64,000 bases of DNA. Source: Micractinium sp. NFX-FRZ. Taxonomy: Eukaryota > Chlorophyta > Trebouxiophyceae > Chlorellales > Chlorellaceae. Positions 24,501 through 34,161 of the stretch are shown here, one piece after another (position 1 is the first letter of the stretch; every line of letters starts with the position of its first letter). The stretch lies in assembly GCA_029339195.1 (NCBI GenBank), contig JAPTJF010000015.1:246172-310171 (forward strand). The letters are read 5' to 3'. The position numbers and the translations under genes are program-made. The notes below the pieces were generated by a model. That model saw only the letters and a program-made list of their open reading frames with translations, did no database searches and was not told the origin of the DNA.

Positions 24501-27500
24501 CCGGGCTGGGCAGGCCAGGGTGGTGGTTTCTCGTCTTCCTCTTCACCCGCCCTCGTCTCCTGTGCCCCTCTCTTAAAACACCCTGCAGAGGCCAAGGGCG
24601 TGGTGGCCAACCGCCTGCAGAATGTTGTCATCACGCTGGACAAGGTGAAGATGGTGCTGAATGCGCCCAACCAGGTGAGCAGCAGGGCGGGTTTGTGGTA
24701 AAGGTGCAAGGGCGGGCCGAGAGAGAGGGGTGCAGCGAGGAGGGTGGGCACGGAGTGCGGATGCCGCTCGACAGGTTTAGGGTTCGAGGTTTAGGGCAGC
24801 ATGGAGCGAGGGCGCTGCGTGCCCTTGACAGCGGCCTTGCGGCACCGCCTGGAGAGCACTCCCTTTATTCGTTAGGCTAACTGGTGTTCTGCTCTGCCCT
24901 GCTGTATCCCGTCCCTGCCCCCCGCAGCCCCAGGGCCCCTGCCTGCGCCTGCTGTCTGACGAGGAGGCAGCAGAGTTCCTGTGGGATGGTGAGCCGACTG
25001 AGGGTGAAGGCGGGGCGGGGTTTATGCTGGGGCACGTGGGTGGGAGCTGCTGGAAGGCAGCATATGCCTCGCTGACGACGAGTGTGTTGCATGTTGAGAC
25101 GGGCATGGTGTCAAGTTAGTGCCCGGCATGCCTACCCGGCGCCGGTTCCCCCAACAACACAGCCACGTCTAGCGCCTTGCAGCAGCTTCTTCACAGCAGG
25201 CCCCGCCTCCCTCCCTTTCTCACGGCACGGCGCCCCACCCCGCTCCCCGCCTGCCCCGCTCCGCTGCAGGGCCCCGCGGGGTGGCCCGCCGCGTGCTGCG
25301 TGGCTGCGCCGAGGCCATGCTGCCCGCCTCTATTGGCAACGCATTTGCAACGGCCCAGGACGATGCCGAGCTGCAGTGGGCAGGTGGGCAACATGCGTGG
25401 GCGTGTTGGGCATGAGTGTACTCCGCCCAGCATAGTGGGTAGGTGCGTGCCAAACACCCGCCCTCCGCCACCATCCCCTCAACCCTGCCTCCCCGCCTGC
25501 CACCTGCCCTGCCCTGCTGTGACGTGCTGTGCAGTCCAGCGCTATGCCACTGAGCTGCCGGAGGGTCTGCTGAAGCTGTGCAACACGGTGCTCGTGCCGT
25601 GTGCGGGTGTGGAGGTGAGGCCAGGCTTGGCACGGTGCTGTAGTCTTGCTGTGGTGGGGCAGGTGTGTGAGTGCGCTGCGCTGGTACCGGCAGCAAGCTT
25701 GTAGGCGGGGCAGGTGCGGAAGTTCTTCATGTGACACGCATCTGCATGGGCCCCCACCCTGCACGCCTGCCTGTCTGCCGCTGGCGATGACGATGTTCCA
25801 GGGCTCAGTATGTGTCACTGTTCTGGTCCTGGGGCCTGCTGTTGTGCAGGATGCGCGGCAGCGGCTGTACGAGGTGTACCGCCAGGTGCGGGCGCTCGAC
25901 ATGGCGACCGGCGGCGGGCTGACAGGTGGGCATGTGGGCGGGCGGTGGCGGGGCATGCTCTGTGCCTGCGCATGCCCACTCAAAGGCACACTCTGTAAGC
26001 TGCGAAGGGGAGGCCAAGCGGGGGCGTGATTCAGGAAGCAACAGCACAACATGCACTTGCCCACGCCATTCCAGATGCAGGCATTGCTGCGCCACCGCCG
26101 CTGCCTGCCACCACCTGCCTCGCGCCGCGCCCGCTGTCTCTCCCGCTTCAGTGCCCAAACCTCCTGCTCCAATCCCCGCAGCTGCGGCCGATGTCCTGCT
26201 GCTCTACGCCTCCACCCTGCACTGGTTCACTTGCGGTGAGTTTGGGCAGCTCGGCAGTGAACCGCTGCTCCTGCGGTGGCTTCTCCTGCGGCTGCTGCTG
26301 CGGCTGCTGCTGCGACTGCGGCTGCTGCAACTGCCGTGGCTGCTTCCCTCGGGGCTGCACGGCTGGGGTGGCCTGCCAGAGCACAGCCCCTTGCCTGTGC
26401 AAGAGCCCCTGCTCACACCCCAGCCCCCTCTCAGCTAGCAGCTCCCCCCCAACCGCTGGCCTTGTCCCAAACCCCACCACCCCTGCCTCCTGCAGAGCGG
26501 GGGTACCGCGGCATCACCTCCCCCCCAGTCCCTCTGAACCTGGAGGATCTCACGCTGGACCGAGCCCAGCCCGCACAGCCGGCGGCCGGCAATGGCCAGG
26601 CCGCCAACGGGGGCGGCAGCCGGCCGGGCAGCCGGCCCAGCAGCATGCAGGATTTGACGGCCGGCGGCGGGAGCGAGTCAGAGGGGCTGTCAAGTGAGCA
26701 TACGGTCCCCGCATGTTGAGGGGCTAAAGAGTAGCTGGGGCAGGCCAAGGCAGGTTTGGGACCACAATCTGCTCGCTCTCCTTGCCGCCACGCTGCCACG
26801 AGTAGTCTGACATGCCACGTCTGCAAAGGCGGTCGGTCGCTGACGCTGCCAGCCCGCCCGCCTGTGCTGTGCCCGCTGTGCTCCCTGCAGACGTCAGCAA
26901 CCTGCGCAAGGTGTACCGCCCGATGTACGTCTGGGGCCAGCTGTCAGGTGCGCCGGCCTGCCCCGAATTCCGCCACAGCTGCAGAAGACATGGAGCTAGA
27001 TTAGCTGGGAAGCCCAACTGGTGCTGGCCACTACCTGCTGTGCAAGCCAGGCACTTTGCCAGTCCAACTCGAACCACACACGCTGTTAGGCCCCATCCTC
27101 TGTCTTCCTCCCCCACCCCCTCAAACACCCCACACGTCCCCTTGTGCGTGCGCTTTTAAGCGCAGGCTGGTTCAAGCAGACCGTGAACGACCCCACCGCC
27201 TCGCTGTCAGCGGAGCGCCGCGGCACCGTGAGCCTGCCCGACATTGAGAGCTCCTTTGTGGGGCGCACGCGCTACACACCAAAGGTGCGCTCAGCGCAAT
27301 GCAATGCACGTGGGTGGGGCGCATGCTGTGTGCACAGCCAAGGTGTGCGGGGGCACAAGATGCGGCCGCAGCAGGCGGTTATTATACCTTTTCTTGTTTC
27401 TGTTTCCTGCTGCCCATACTCTGCCACGCCTCCGGTATGCACGCTGCTGCTGCCGCCCTGCCTGTACACAGCATACACGCTCTCATCACCACACACAACC

Positions 27501-28253
27501 GCGTGCACACCCAGCCCTCCCTGCACACCACCACCACGCGCGCACACACACACACACACACACTGAAAACACATCCTGTGTGCCCCTGTGCCTGCAGGAG
27601 CGCAATGACCTGATTGAGCAGCTGGAGAAGCGGCCAGACGCCATGTGGAAAACCGGCAGCATCTGGTCATTCAGGGTGGGTTGGAGCGGATTCAGGGCAG
27701 GGGCAGGGCGGGGTCTGACAGCAGGGCAAGGCGCTTATCGCTGCTGGCGGAGGATTGAAGGGGCTGGCATGCACCGTGGGTGTGAGGCCCCCGGCAGGCT
27801 GTGCAAAGGTGAAGGGCAGCCGGGCAGCTGAATGCAGCAGTGACTGCAGGGCGGCTGCGATGCGTGCAGCACCTTGACCCATGCCGTACCAAATTGGGCG
27901 CCGCGCTGTGCATGCTGTGCCCTCCCCCGCCTGCACAATGTCCTCAGAATGTGTATGGCAGCGCCCTGCCCTGGATGCGTCATGGAATGAGGCCACCCTA
28001 CCCTTATGTGCTGAGCGCTGCATGCTGTGCCTGCTGTGCCCTGTCGTGCCCGCAGAATGACCTCAAGGTGTATGGCAGCCCTGCACTGGACTCAGTGTGG
28101 GAGGAAGCCACCGGCAAGCGGCAGGTGCCTGCTGCGGGCAGCGCGGATGTCAACCCGCTGCCTGCTGTGCTGGCAGAGCTGCGTGGCGCAGACGTGCCGG
28201 TCCGGCTGCAGGCCACGGCGGCGGCCAAGGGGCCACGTGGCAAGAAGAAGTAG
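15574..28253 (+). CDS. ATXR3/SDG2-type histone-lysine N-methyltransferase
   Basis: Predicted H3K4 methyltransferase, nuclear, using S-adenosylmethionine; the plant homologue ATXR3/SDG2 is the main H3K4me3 writer. Thirty-four exons join in phase (1356 residues): 15574-15842, 16054-16487, 16781-16871, 17084-17141, 17348-17446, 17821-17907, 18039-18128, 18318-18421, 18696-18758, 18990-19068, 19349-19407, 19619-19704, 19892-20005, 20432-20853, 21146-21262, 21633-21770, 22030-22146, 22366-22470, 22820-22920, 23189-23263, 23591-23654, 23870-23953, 24250-24343, 24589-24674, 24928-24988, 25270-25383, 25535-25614, 25850-25925, 26182-26235, 26496-26693, 26891-26947, 27166-27284, 27598-27675, 28056-28253. 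A cysteine-rich pre-SET (CSGQHC, HCSCLARNTECDERCACHG) precedes the SET domain, with SRMSHSCTPNC and GGEELTFDYSSVTESEKEF, then post-SET CLCSTRNCRGSYL and a long ATXR3-like C-terminus. Exon 14 carries an Ala/Pro-rich insert. Introns 6, 14 and 20 begin with GC. It is shorter than the roughly 2300-residue plant proteins, mostly at the N-terminus. Confidence 0.9.
21811..21888 (+). repeat. Decayed intronic duplicate of SET exon 16 edge
   Basis: Tandem copy of 21712-21784 (end of exon 16, encoding FVEEYLGEIHTPWRWFEIQ, plus donor). TTTGTGGAG, CTGGGGGAGAT, CACACCC, CGGCGCTGGTTC, AGATACA and GTGGGTG-like pieces follow in the same order. The copy carries small indels that break the frame, so it is a fossil exon edge. 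Confidence 0.8.
22710..22743 (+). repeat. Decayed copy of the 5' edge of SET exon 19
   Basis: GTGTATGAGGGGAAGGACCTGGCATTT here matches the start of exon 19 at 22820 (GTGTACGGGGGTGAGGAGC, then TGACGTTTGA). Both sit in the same GCTGTGC-rich context. The copy lies about 110 bases upstream of the real exon, so here an acceptor side was duplicated. Confidence 0.6.
24391..24444 (+). repeat. Near-exact intronic copy of exon 23 edge
   Basis: CTGGCGCACCCGCTGGGCAT is shared exactly with exon 23 (24297-24350), followed by matching CAAYGAAG and GCTGCGGGTGAGG segments. The copy keeps an apparently good GTGAGG donor, so alternative donor use is conceivable. Confidence 0.8.
26236..26410 (+). repeat. Imperfect CTG/TGC-rich repeat in an ATXR3 intron
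   Basis: A run of CTGCGGCTGCTG units in the intron after exon 29. One frame reads as a Cys/Gly-rich peptide, but no splice phase connects it to neighbouring exons. Confidence 0.6.
27542..27563 (+). repeat. (CA)n microsatellite
   Basis: Eleven CA dinucleotides in the polypyrimidine/acceptor region of the intron before exon 33 of the SET-domain gene. Confidence 0.9.
27941..28002 (+). repeat. Decayed copy of the 5' edge of the last ATXR3 exon
   Basis: TCAGAATG, GTGTATGGCAGC, CCTG, CTGGA and GAGGCCACC appear in the same order as at the acceptor and start of exon 34 (28053-28118). The intronic copy even keeps a TCAG acceptor but has lost the reading frame. Confidence 0.7.
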
Positions 28254-29351
28254 GCAGGCAGGCGGCCAGGGGCGGGCCCGCCTGGCTGGCTGGCAGCGGC
28301 CCTCGACCGGTCTGCTGGCATGCGGTCACGAGTTGCGCATACCTATGTGCTGTTCTTGTTATAATTGGCATGTTGCGCACGTCCTTGTGCAACTCCTGTG
28401 TGTTGTAATTGCGGGTTGCAGTGGAGCCAGCGGAAGCTGGTGAGGAAGCACACGAGGCGTCATGTTGCACCACGTTCAGTCCACCCTGAAGCGCGTGTTG
28501 CGTGGCTGGGCGGATTCAGCCCCAGCAAACCAGCCGCCAGGTGCAGTGAGCGTGCAACCATACAAACAAACAAGTGCAGGGACGGAGCAATCGTGCAGCC
28601 TGTCTGGCTTCCTGTGCTGCTCTGCTGCTGTCCAGGGTCCCCAGGCCTTGCTGCTACTGGGCGGTGGCTCACAAGAAGCAGATGTGTGGTATGGACCATG
28701 GGGAGCAGGCAGGAGGCGTGCCGCTTCTGTGGCATGGCACCCAGGTGCACCGGCTGCCGCTAGTTTAGTTTGCACCGGCTTCCACCGGCCACGGCTTCCA
28801 CCGGGGCACTCTCAAGAGCTGGCAGTTCCCTAGTCAAGACTGGGCACCAGACAAGGAGAATCAAGCCCCCAAGCCCGGTGTCTATTCCGAGGCCAAATTC
28901 CTCGCGCTCAATGCTGCAGGCTGCTCCCGCCGCCGCTTGACGGTCGCACGGTGGTTGGGCGGGCGTTGGCAGCCTGCCTCGGCCCTCTCGCGGCCACCCA
29001 CCCGCGCATCGCTTCTGTGCATTGGTAGATAACGCTTTGGTGCCCGCAGCGCTGCGAATACGTCAAGAGCCTGTGTGTCAGTCTGGCTAGCCCGCCGCCC
29101 TCTGTCCACTGCTGCCGCCCGCCCCTCTGATCAATTCCCTGTGCGCCAAACCCAAGTGTCCGACACGGTATGCGTGGCTCTGCGGCTTCTGGCGCGTGCC
29201 CCTGTCTGACAGCCGACTGACCAGACTTCAAACGCGGAGTTGGTCAGGGTTGGATTGCTCATAAAGCCGAACCGCCGCAGCAGACAATTGTATTCACGAT
29301 CTGCTTGCTGCTTGAAATTGGTCCGCTGCAGTGCACCAGCACCGGTCGGTG
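28254..29351. other. Intergenic region; TGTAA at 28404-28408
   Basis: The SET-domain gene's likely poly(A) signal TGTAA is at 28404-28408, about 150 bases past its stop. A stretch at 28432-28770 has short open frames with a CRFCGMAPRCTGCR-like end, but no splice chain, so I do not call a gene. The last 400 bases presumably carry the promoter of the secreted DPBB gene; no clear motif is visible. Confidence 0.5.
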
Positions 29352-30652
29352 ATGATGATCAAGACGCGCTCCTCCACCGCCCTACTGCTGTGCCTTGTCG
29401 CACTGGCAGCGAGCACTGAAGCCTACAAGAAGGGCGATGGCACCGCCTACTCTGGTAGGCGGGGCAGCCTTGATGTGCGCATGCCCGCCATCTCAGGATT
29501 GGGGTTCAGCGATGGCTGAGCAGCGGCTTGGGACTACAGTTGCAGACGAACTGTTGTGTGGGGGCGCATGACACGATGCTGCCCAACCTGATATCGCCCC
29601 CACCCAGCTGCCGACTGAATATGCCCCGCCCTGGCGTCGCCCGCCCCCCGCCCCGCGTCCTTCCCTGCCCTGCCCGCAGGCAAAGGCGAGAAGAACAAGA
29701 CTGGGTTTAATTCCTGCCAGTTCGGCAAGCTCGATGCCCAGTGGGAGAAAATGTATGCGGCGCTACCCAGCCAAGTGTTTGATCGTGAAAGCGACTGCGG
29801 GCGTTGCATTCGCGCGCGCGGCACCGAGCACGACGCGCCCGGCGACTGGGTCACGGTGAGCGCCGTGGTGGGATGCAGAGCATTGGCTGGGAAATGGCAT
29901 TGCAGCTGCTGCTGCTGCTGCCATTTCTGCTCCAAGTGATGCAGTAGCACAAAAAAAGCCCGCTTGGCGTGATAAGCTGCCACCCAGCCTGAAACTTTGC
30001 GCTTTCTCTGCCCACGCCGCCGCCCAGTGCTGATTTGTCTTCCACACCGCTTCCCCCTGCCCTCCTCGCCTGCCTGCAGGCCATGATTGTTGATGAATGT
30101 TCCTCCTGCAAGGGTGACGGCGATGTCGACTTCTCAATCGAAGCCCTGAAGGCAATCACTGGTGAGTACTGGCACAGGCTGAGCGCCTGCCACTGCCCCG
30201 TTGCAGCAGGCGGGGAGCTGGGCAGCAGCGGGCAGCACCTGCAGTGCGGCACCAACAGTGCATACGTCGCCATTGGCCCTGACCACCTGCTGTGCCTGCT
30301 GTGTGGCCATGCTATTCCCCGCCCCACCCACCTGCTGTGCCTGTTGAGGCCATGCTGTTCCCCGCCCCACCCACCCCTCACTCACCCACCCATGGCCATC
30401 CACGCGGTGCTCCCTATCTGGCCACCCCACCCCAACCTTTACAACCAACGCCTCACCCTGCGGCCCGTCCCTGCCCACCTCCTCCTTGCAGGTTACTCCT
30501 GGGACCGGAAGCGCATCGAGTGGGAATTCACTTCCTGCGACGGTGACACCGAGAATGAGGAGGAGGGGCGGGAGGACGAGGAGGCCAAGGAGAGCAAGAA
30601 GGAAAAGAAGGAAACGAAGGACCGCCGCCTGCTCAGCCACGCCCGCGTGTGA
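29352..30652 (+). CDS. Secreted expansin-like (double-psi beta-barrel) protein
   Basis: Four exons join in phase: 29352-29454, 29680-29855, 30080-30161, 30492-30652, giving 173 residues. The N-terminus (MMIKTRSSTALLLCLVALAA) is a signal peptide with likely cleavage after Ala residues before EAYKKGDG. The mature part reads as one expansin/EG45/RlpA-like double-psi barrel. It has GDGTAYSG at the start, FNSCQFGKLDAQW, CGRCIRARG, then VTAMIVDECSSCKGDGDVDF with the Asp-Glu-Cys and Asp-Phe-Ser signature of the fold, and a final Cys in WEFTSC. Expansins loosen cell-wall polymers and RlpA-like relatives bind or cut glycans. No expansin CBM63 domain follows; instead there is a Glu/Lys-rich tail (EEEGREDEEAKESKKEKKE). 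The start is the first ATG that gives the signal peptide; upstream in-frame codons lack ATG. Substrate is unknown. Confidence 0.82.
30282..30375 (+). repeat. Tandem duplication in DPBB gene intron 3
   Basis: CACCTGCTGTGCCTG plus GGCCATGCTRTTCCCCGCCC occurs twice, with a period of about 55 bases. Confidence 0.7.
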
Positions 30653-31581
30653 GCAAATCAAGGCACCAGCAGCAGGGCGTGCCCGCCCACCCCCACCCCT
30701 TGTCCAGCGGCTAGCCACGCTGTAGGTTGTGCACCCTCCCCCCATCTAGGCCAGTCATACCATACGCCTATCCACAGCCTGTCTCTTTCATGAATGGATC
30801 TTGCCCCCTGTGTTGATTTGCCTGCCAGCGTCCCTTCTACTTGCCCGTGCTCATTGCTCCCTATAGTCCTGCTCCCCCCCCATTCGCTCTGCACTGCACT
30901 GCCATTCCCACCCCACTCCCATCCGCTTCGCACCTGTCATTCTTATGCCGCCCCCGTTTGCTTCGCACTCGCCATTCTTGTCCCGCCCCCGTTTGCTGCG
31001 CACCTCATGCCCATTCCTATCCATCTCATCCACCCGGGCTCCAGGGCTGCTACCCCTTTCTGCATCGTCTCCCCATCATTTCCCCTACCCCCCCTTCTCA
31101 ATAAACCCGTCATGGTGCGCGCATGCCTCAGGCCCGCCTCTGCTCCGCCTGCCTGCCTGCCTGCCTGCACACAGCGCCCCGTCCCCCAGTGTGCCCGCTG
31201 TCCTGTGTACTGCCGCCTCAACCGCTGATCTATCCATGCACGTGACTTCCTGTATGCGTCCCACTGTCCTTCCATTCGTCCCTGATTCCTCCAATTGATC
31301 TCGTACCCTCCTCTCAACCACTGTGTCCACCACAGGCCCGCTGGCCTGTGCACTGGTGTTACACGCAGACATCTATCAGTTAGCCAGCACACAATAGCTA
31401 TGGGTGAGGGGCAGAATCGACCGTGATGCGTCTGCACTGAATTCGCCTTGTGCACTGCCTGCCCATCTTCTCCTGCTGCCACCAGTTTTGCCCAGAGGCT
31501 TCCAAGGAAACTTGCCCCTGTCGCTGCTGCTGTGGCGCCACTGCCGGTTCCGGTGCGTGCCGCGGCTGCTGCTGTGGCTGC
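30653..31581. other. Intergenic C/T-rich region with degenerate tandem repeat
   Basis: No gene is supportable. At 30882-31012 a unit of about 30-37 bases containing CGCCCCCGTTTGCTTCGCAC and CATTCTTGTC-like parts recurs three to four times. The region lies between convergent 3' ends of the DPBB gene and the small zinc-ribbon gene. Confidence 0.55.
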
Positions 31582-31983
31582 TCACTTGAAGCAGGCGTTC
31601 TTGTGGCCGCACACGCTGCAGCTGCCCTGCTTCACTCCCTTGTTGTAGTCAAAGCACTTTTCGCACTTCATCTTGGCCTGGCGGGAGGGCGGCCCCGTGG
31701 GCGACCTGCAGGGCGGGGAGACGAAGAGGCACGGTGTGCTGGCTGCCACTCTCCAAGGGCCCCAGGCAGCCTCAAGCAGCCCAGTGACAGCAAGCTGCCC
31801 CCAGAGATGTTATTAATGAGCTTCTAGTTCGTGGCACCTCGCAAAAACTAATCATGGAGCCAGGAGCGCGCACTTGTAGGTGTGGCGGTCAGGGTCGGCA
31901 TCGCCGCTCTTCCCCGGGCCCAGGCGTGTGTTGTTTTTGTAGCCCGGGTTGCTGTCGTTCCGGCCGGACGAGCTTCCCTTCAT
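31582..31983 (-). CDS. Small zinc-ribbon-like protein (77 aa), unknown function
   Basis: Two exons on the minus strand, 31983-31874 and 31705-31582, join in phase (36 codons plus 2, then 1 plus 41). The protein starts MKGSSSGRNDSNPGYKNNTR. The C-terminal third has two cysteine pairs, CEKCFDYNKG and CSVCGHKNACFK, spaced like a treble-clef or ribbon zinc site. The first half is polar and probably disordered. The donor (AA/GTGCGC) and acceptor (CTGCAG/G) are good. I recognise no family. The paired Cys and the exact stop after ACFK support a real gene. Confidence 0.65.
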
Positions 31984-32388
31984 GGCGGCGGATCTGCAAG
32001 ATTGAAGTAGAACGACGAGCTTTCAAGGGTGCACAGCCCGGGGGTGACACGTGTCAACACGGGCAACACAGTGTTTGGGCAAACTACGCATCGAGTGCCT
32101 CCATGAAGCCGCACACTAGTCTACGCCATACATGAGTTGCTGGGACGCTTAGTGCCCCGGTGCGCACCCTTCCCGGGTATGCCGCGCCCACCCCCCTGCA
32201 CCTTACAACACTCTTTTGGGAGGTTGGGCCTTGCCTGTCAGCACGGGTGAACACACTGAATTGCTGAGGCACACCAAAGTAGACATAGGTTCGACACCCA
32301 TCTTTTGAGGCTGGAAAGGTGTTTTCCTCCTGCTTGGACCCTCTTTGGATTGTTCCACACGCTTGCAGTTCTGCCTCGTCCACCAGCC
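31984..32388. other. Intergenic region
   Basis: About 400 bases between divergent starts (small zinc-ribbon gene on the minus strand and a doubtful MYND-like gene on the plus strand). I see no recognisable element beyond what must be promoter sequence. Confidence 0.35.
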
Positions 32389-33415
32389 ATGACCACCCAG
32401 CCTGGAGGGGAGTTCTTGAAGAAGCGTCTGCGGCGTGCCGAGGCCGTGCCGCCCAAGCAGTGGCGGCCAGAAGTGCATGCCTTCCTCAACAGCGTGCGGC
32501 TGCTGGCAGAGGCGTCGTTGGAGTGGCACCCAAGCTGCTGCCGCTGGACGCAGATGGCAGACCTGCGCTGGCAGCCAGTTGCCCCGGGTGGCGAAACCTG
32601 GGCGGCCTGCCGCCAGCGCCTCCTGCATGCCTTGGCACGCCTGGCTCTGGCAGAGCACCAGTGCCCGCACGGCCCGCCAACAAAGAAGGCCTACCTACTG
32701 CAGCACATCGGTCCCTACCTGCACATGCTGTACGGAGACGGCCGCCCCGAGGTCAGCAGGCAGCCGGGTATCCGCAGCGGCACCCGCGGAAGCAGACGGG
32801 GCCGGGAGGCAGCGGCAGCAGGGGCAGCCGCAGCGGCGGGCGTGAGGAGGAGTCTGCAGTCTCCGCTGCACTGCTGGCCTATGCTTACGCGCTGTGCGCA
32901 GGCAAGCATGCACTGACTGCATGATCCTGCAGCCTTCTTTCGCTGCTTCGAGGATGCCCTAAAGCAGCCAGTGAAGCCGTGCAACAGTTCGCAGACCATG
33001 CAGTTGAGGCAGCCGCTGACAACCATGTGGCTGCACTGCTGAGCGCCGCCGGCAGAGGAGCAGCAGAGGCAGCAGGGAGCAGCAAGGGGGCCAGAGTTAG
33101 CAGCGGAGGCAGCAAGTGAGGCAGAGGCAGCAGCAGAGGCAGCGGCAGGAGCAGGGGCTTCCCACACCATTGCAGCTCAGTCCTGCGAGGGTTCCCTGCT
33201 GATCCCCACCATGGGCACCACGGGCAAGCTGCAAGCCATGCATCTGCACTGCCTGCCCCTGCTTCTGGCCTCTCCACTACAAGCAGGCAATGCATCTGCA
33301 TGCCTCACTCTTTCCAACCCTCCCACTTCCATGCCGCCTCTGCAGCCGAGAGTGCCAGGTGCGGCACTGGCCGGCCCACAAGGCCGAGTGCCGCCGCGCT
33401 GAGCACGAGTCGTGA
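32389..33415 (+). CDS. Doubtful gene with half MYND-type zinc finger at its end
   Basis: An ATG at 32389 opens about 120 codons with balanced composition (MTTQPGGEFLKKRLRRAEAV, later LLQHIGPYLHMLYGDGRPE) that look coding. After about 32750 the frame is unclear. A second block (SAALLAYAYALCA, then FFRCFEDALKQPVKPCNSS after a possible GC-AG intron at about 32901-32930) is in another frame. The last exon 33346-33415 follows a good CTGCAG acceptor and reads RECQVRHWPAHKAECRRAEH, then stop. That is the second half of a MYND zinc finger (Cys, His, Cys in CQxxHWxxHKxxC spacing). The first half, with its two CxxC pairs, is not visible in any phase-compatible exon. The gene may be decayed, or my exon chain incomplete. 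Confidence 0.35.
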
Positions 33416-34161
33416 AGCAGCCTGCCGGTTGAGGCACCTCAGATGGCCTTCTTCGACTCCTGGGACCAGGCCACAGTGCCGTGTGCTCCAAAGTGCAGGC
33501 TAACCACTCAGCAGTCCACTGCTGCCGCAGCCCCGCACGCCACCTTGTAGCGTATATTAGCCATGCGCCCGCTTGTTGCGCCCTTAAGTCTGTTCCAGGT
33601 GCGTACCACTTGTCCAGTCAAGCCTGGCTACTGCTGTCGCGGCCCTGCTCGCCAGCCTGTTGTGTACAGAAGCGGCGCTCCTTCTTGATACTTCCTCATG
33701 TGCTTTGCCTCTTCATGAGCTCGACCGTGTTGCACTGTTGTTGTAGCTGGGCACTTGGCACCAGGCGCCACTGTCAGGCAGTGACAGGGCCACGTGGCAG
33801 CAGGCACCAGCAGACTGTGAGCAGTGGATTTCACCAAGGGTGTTCATCCCGCGGTGAAAGGCAATGCGGTGCTGTGGAGCAACATACCACCAAACTTTCG
33901 TGCTGCGGTTGGGTGAACATGGCACCGGCGGCAGGAGACAGCACAGCGGCGGCAGCAGGCAGCGGCGGCAGCAGGCAGGAACTGATGTCTCTTGGTGCGC
34001 ATTGTTCTCACACACACCGTCTACTGCGTGGCCCTCAGCCTCTGGAAACTCACCGTCTAGAACCCGCACCCTTTCAGCGGCAACGCCCAACCCAAAGCTT
34101 GTTGGCCTCTCTATCGTTGAGATCTGCGCGTCTAGACCCCGGGAACGCAGCGAAAGCAGCA
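33416..34161. other. Intergenic region
   Basis: About 750 bases with no supported gene, RNA or repeat. It holds the promoter of the GCK-domain gene downstream. Confidence 0.4.

Noticed and set aside
26026..26697. Cys/Gly-rich, metallothionein-like reading (SCGCCCGCCCDCGCCNCRG)
   Set aside because: It arises from CTGCGG repeats within an ATXR3 intron, and no phase or splice site links it to a transcript.
28432..28770. Small reading ending CRFCGMAPRCTGCR after ATXR3
   Set aside because: The Cys pairs are suggestive, but there is no start, splice chain or repeated motif to support a gene.
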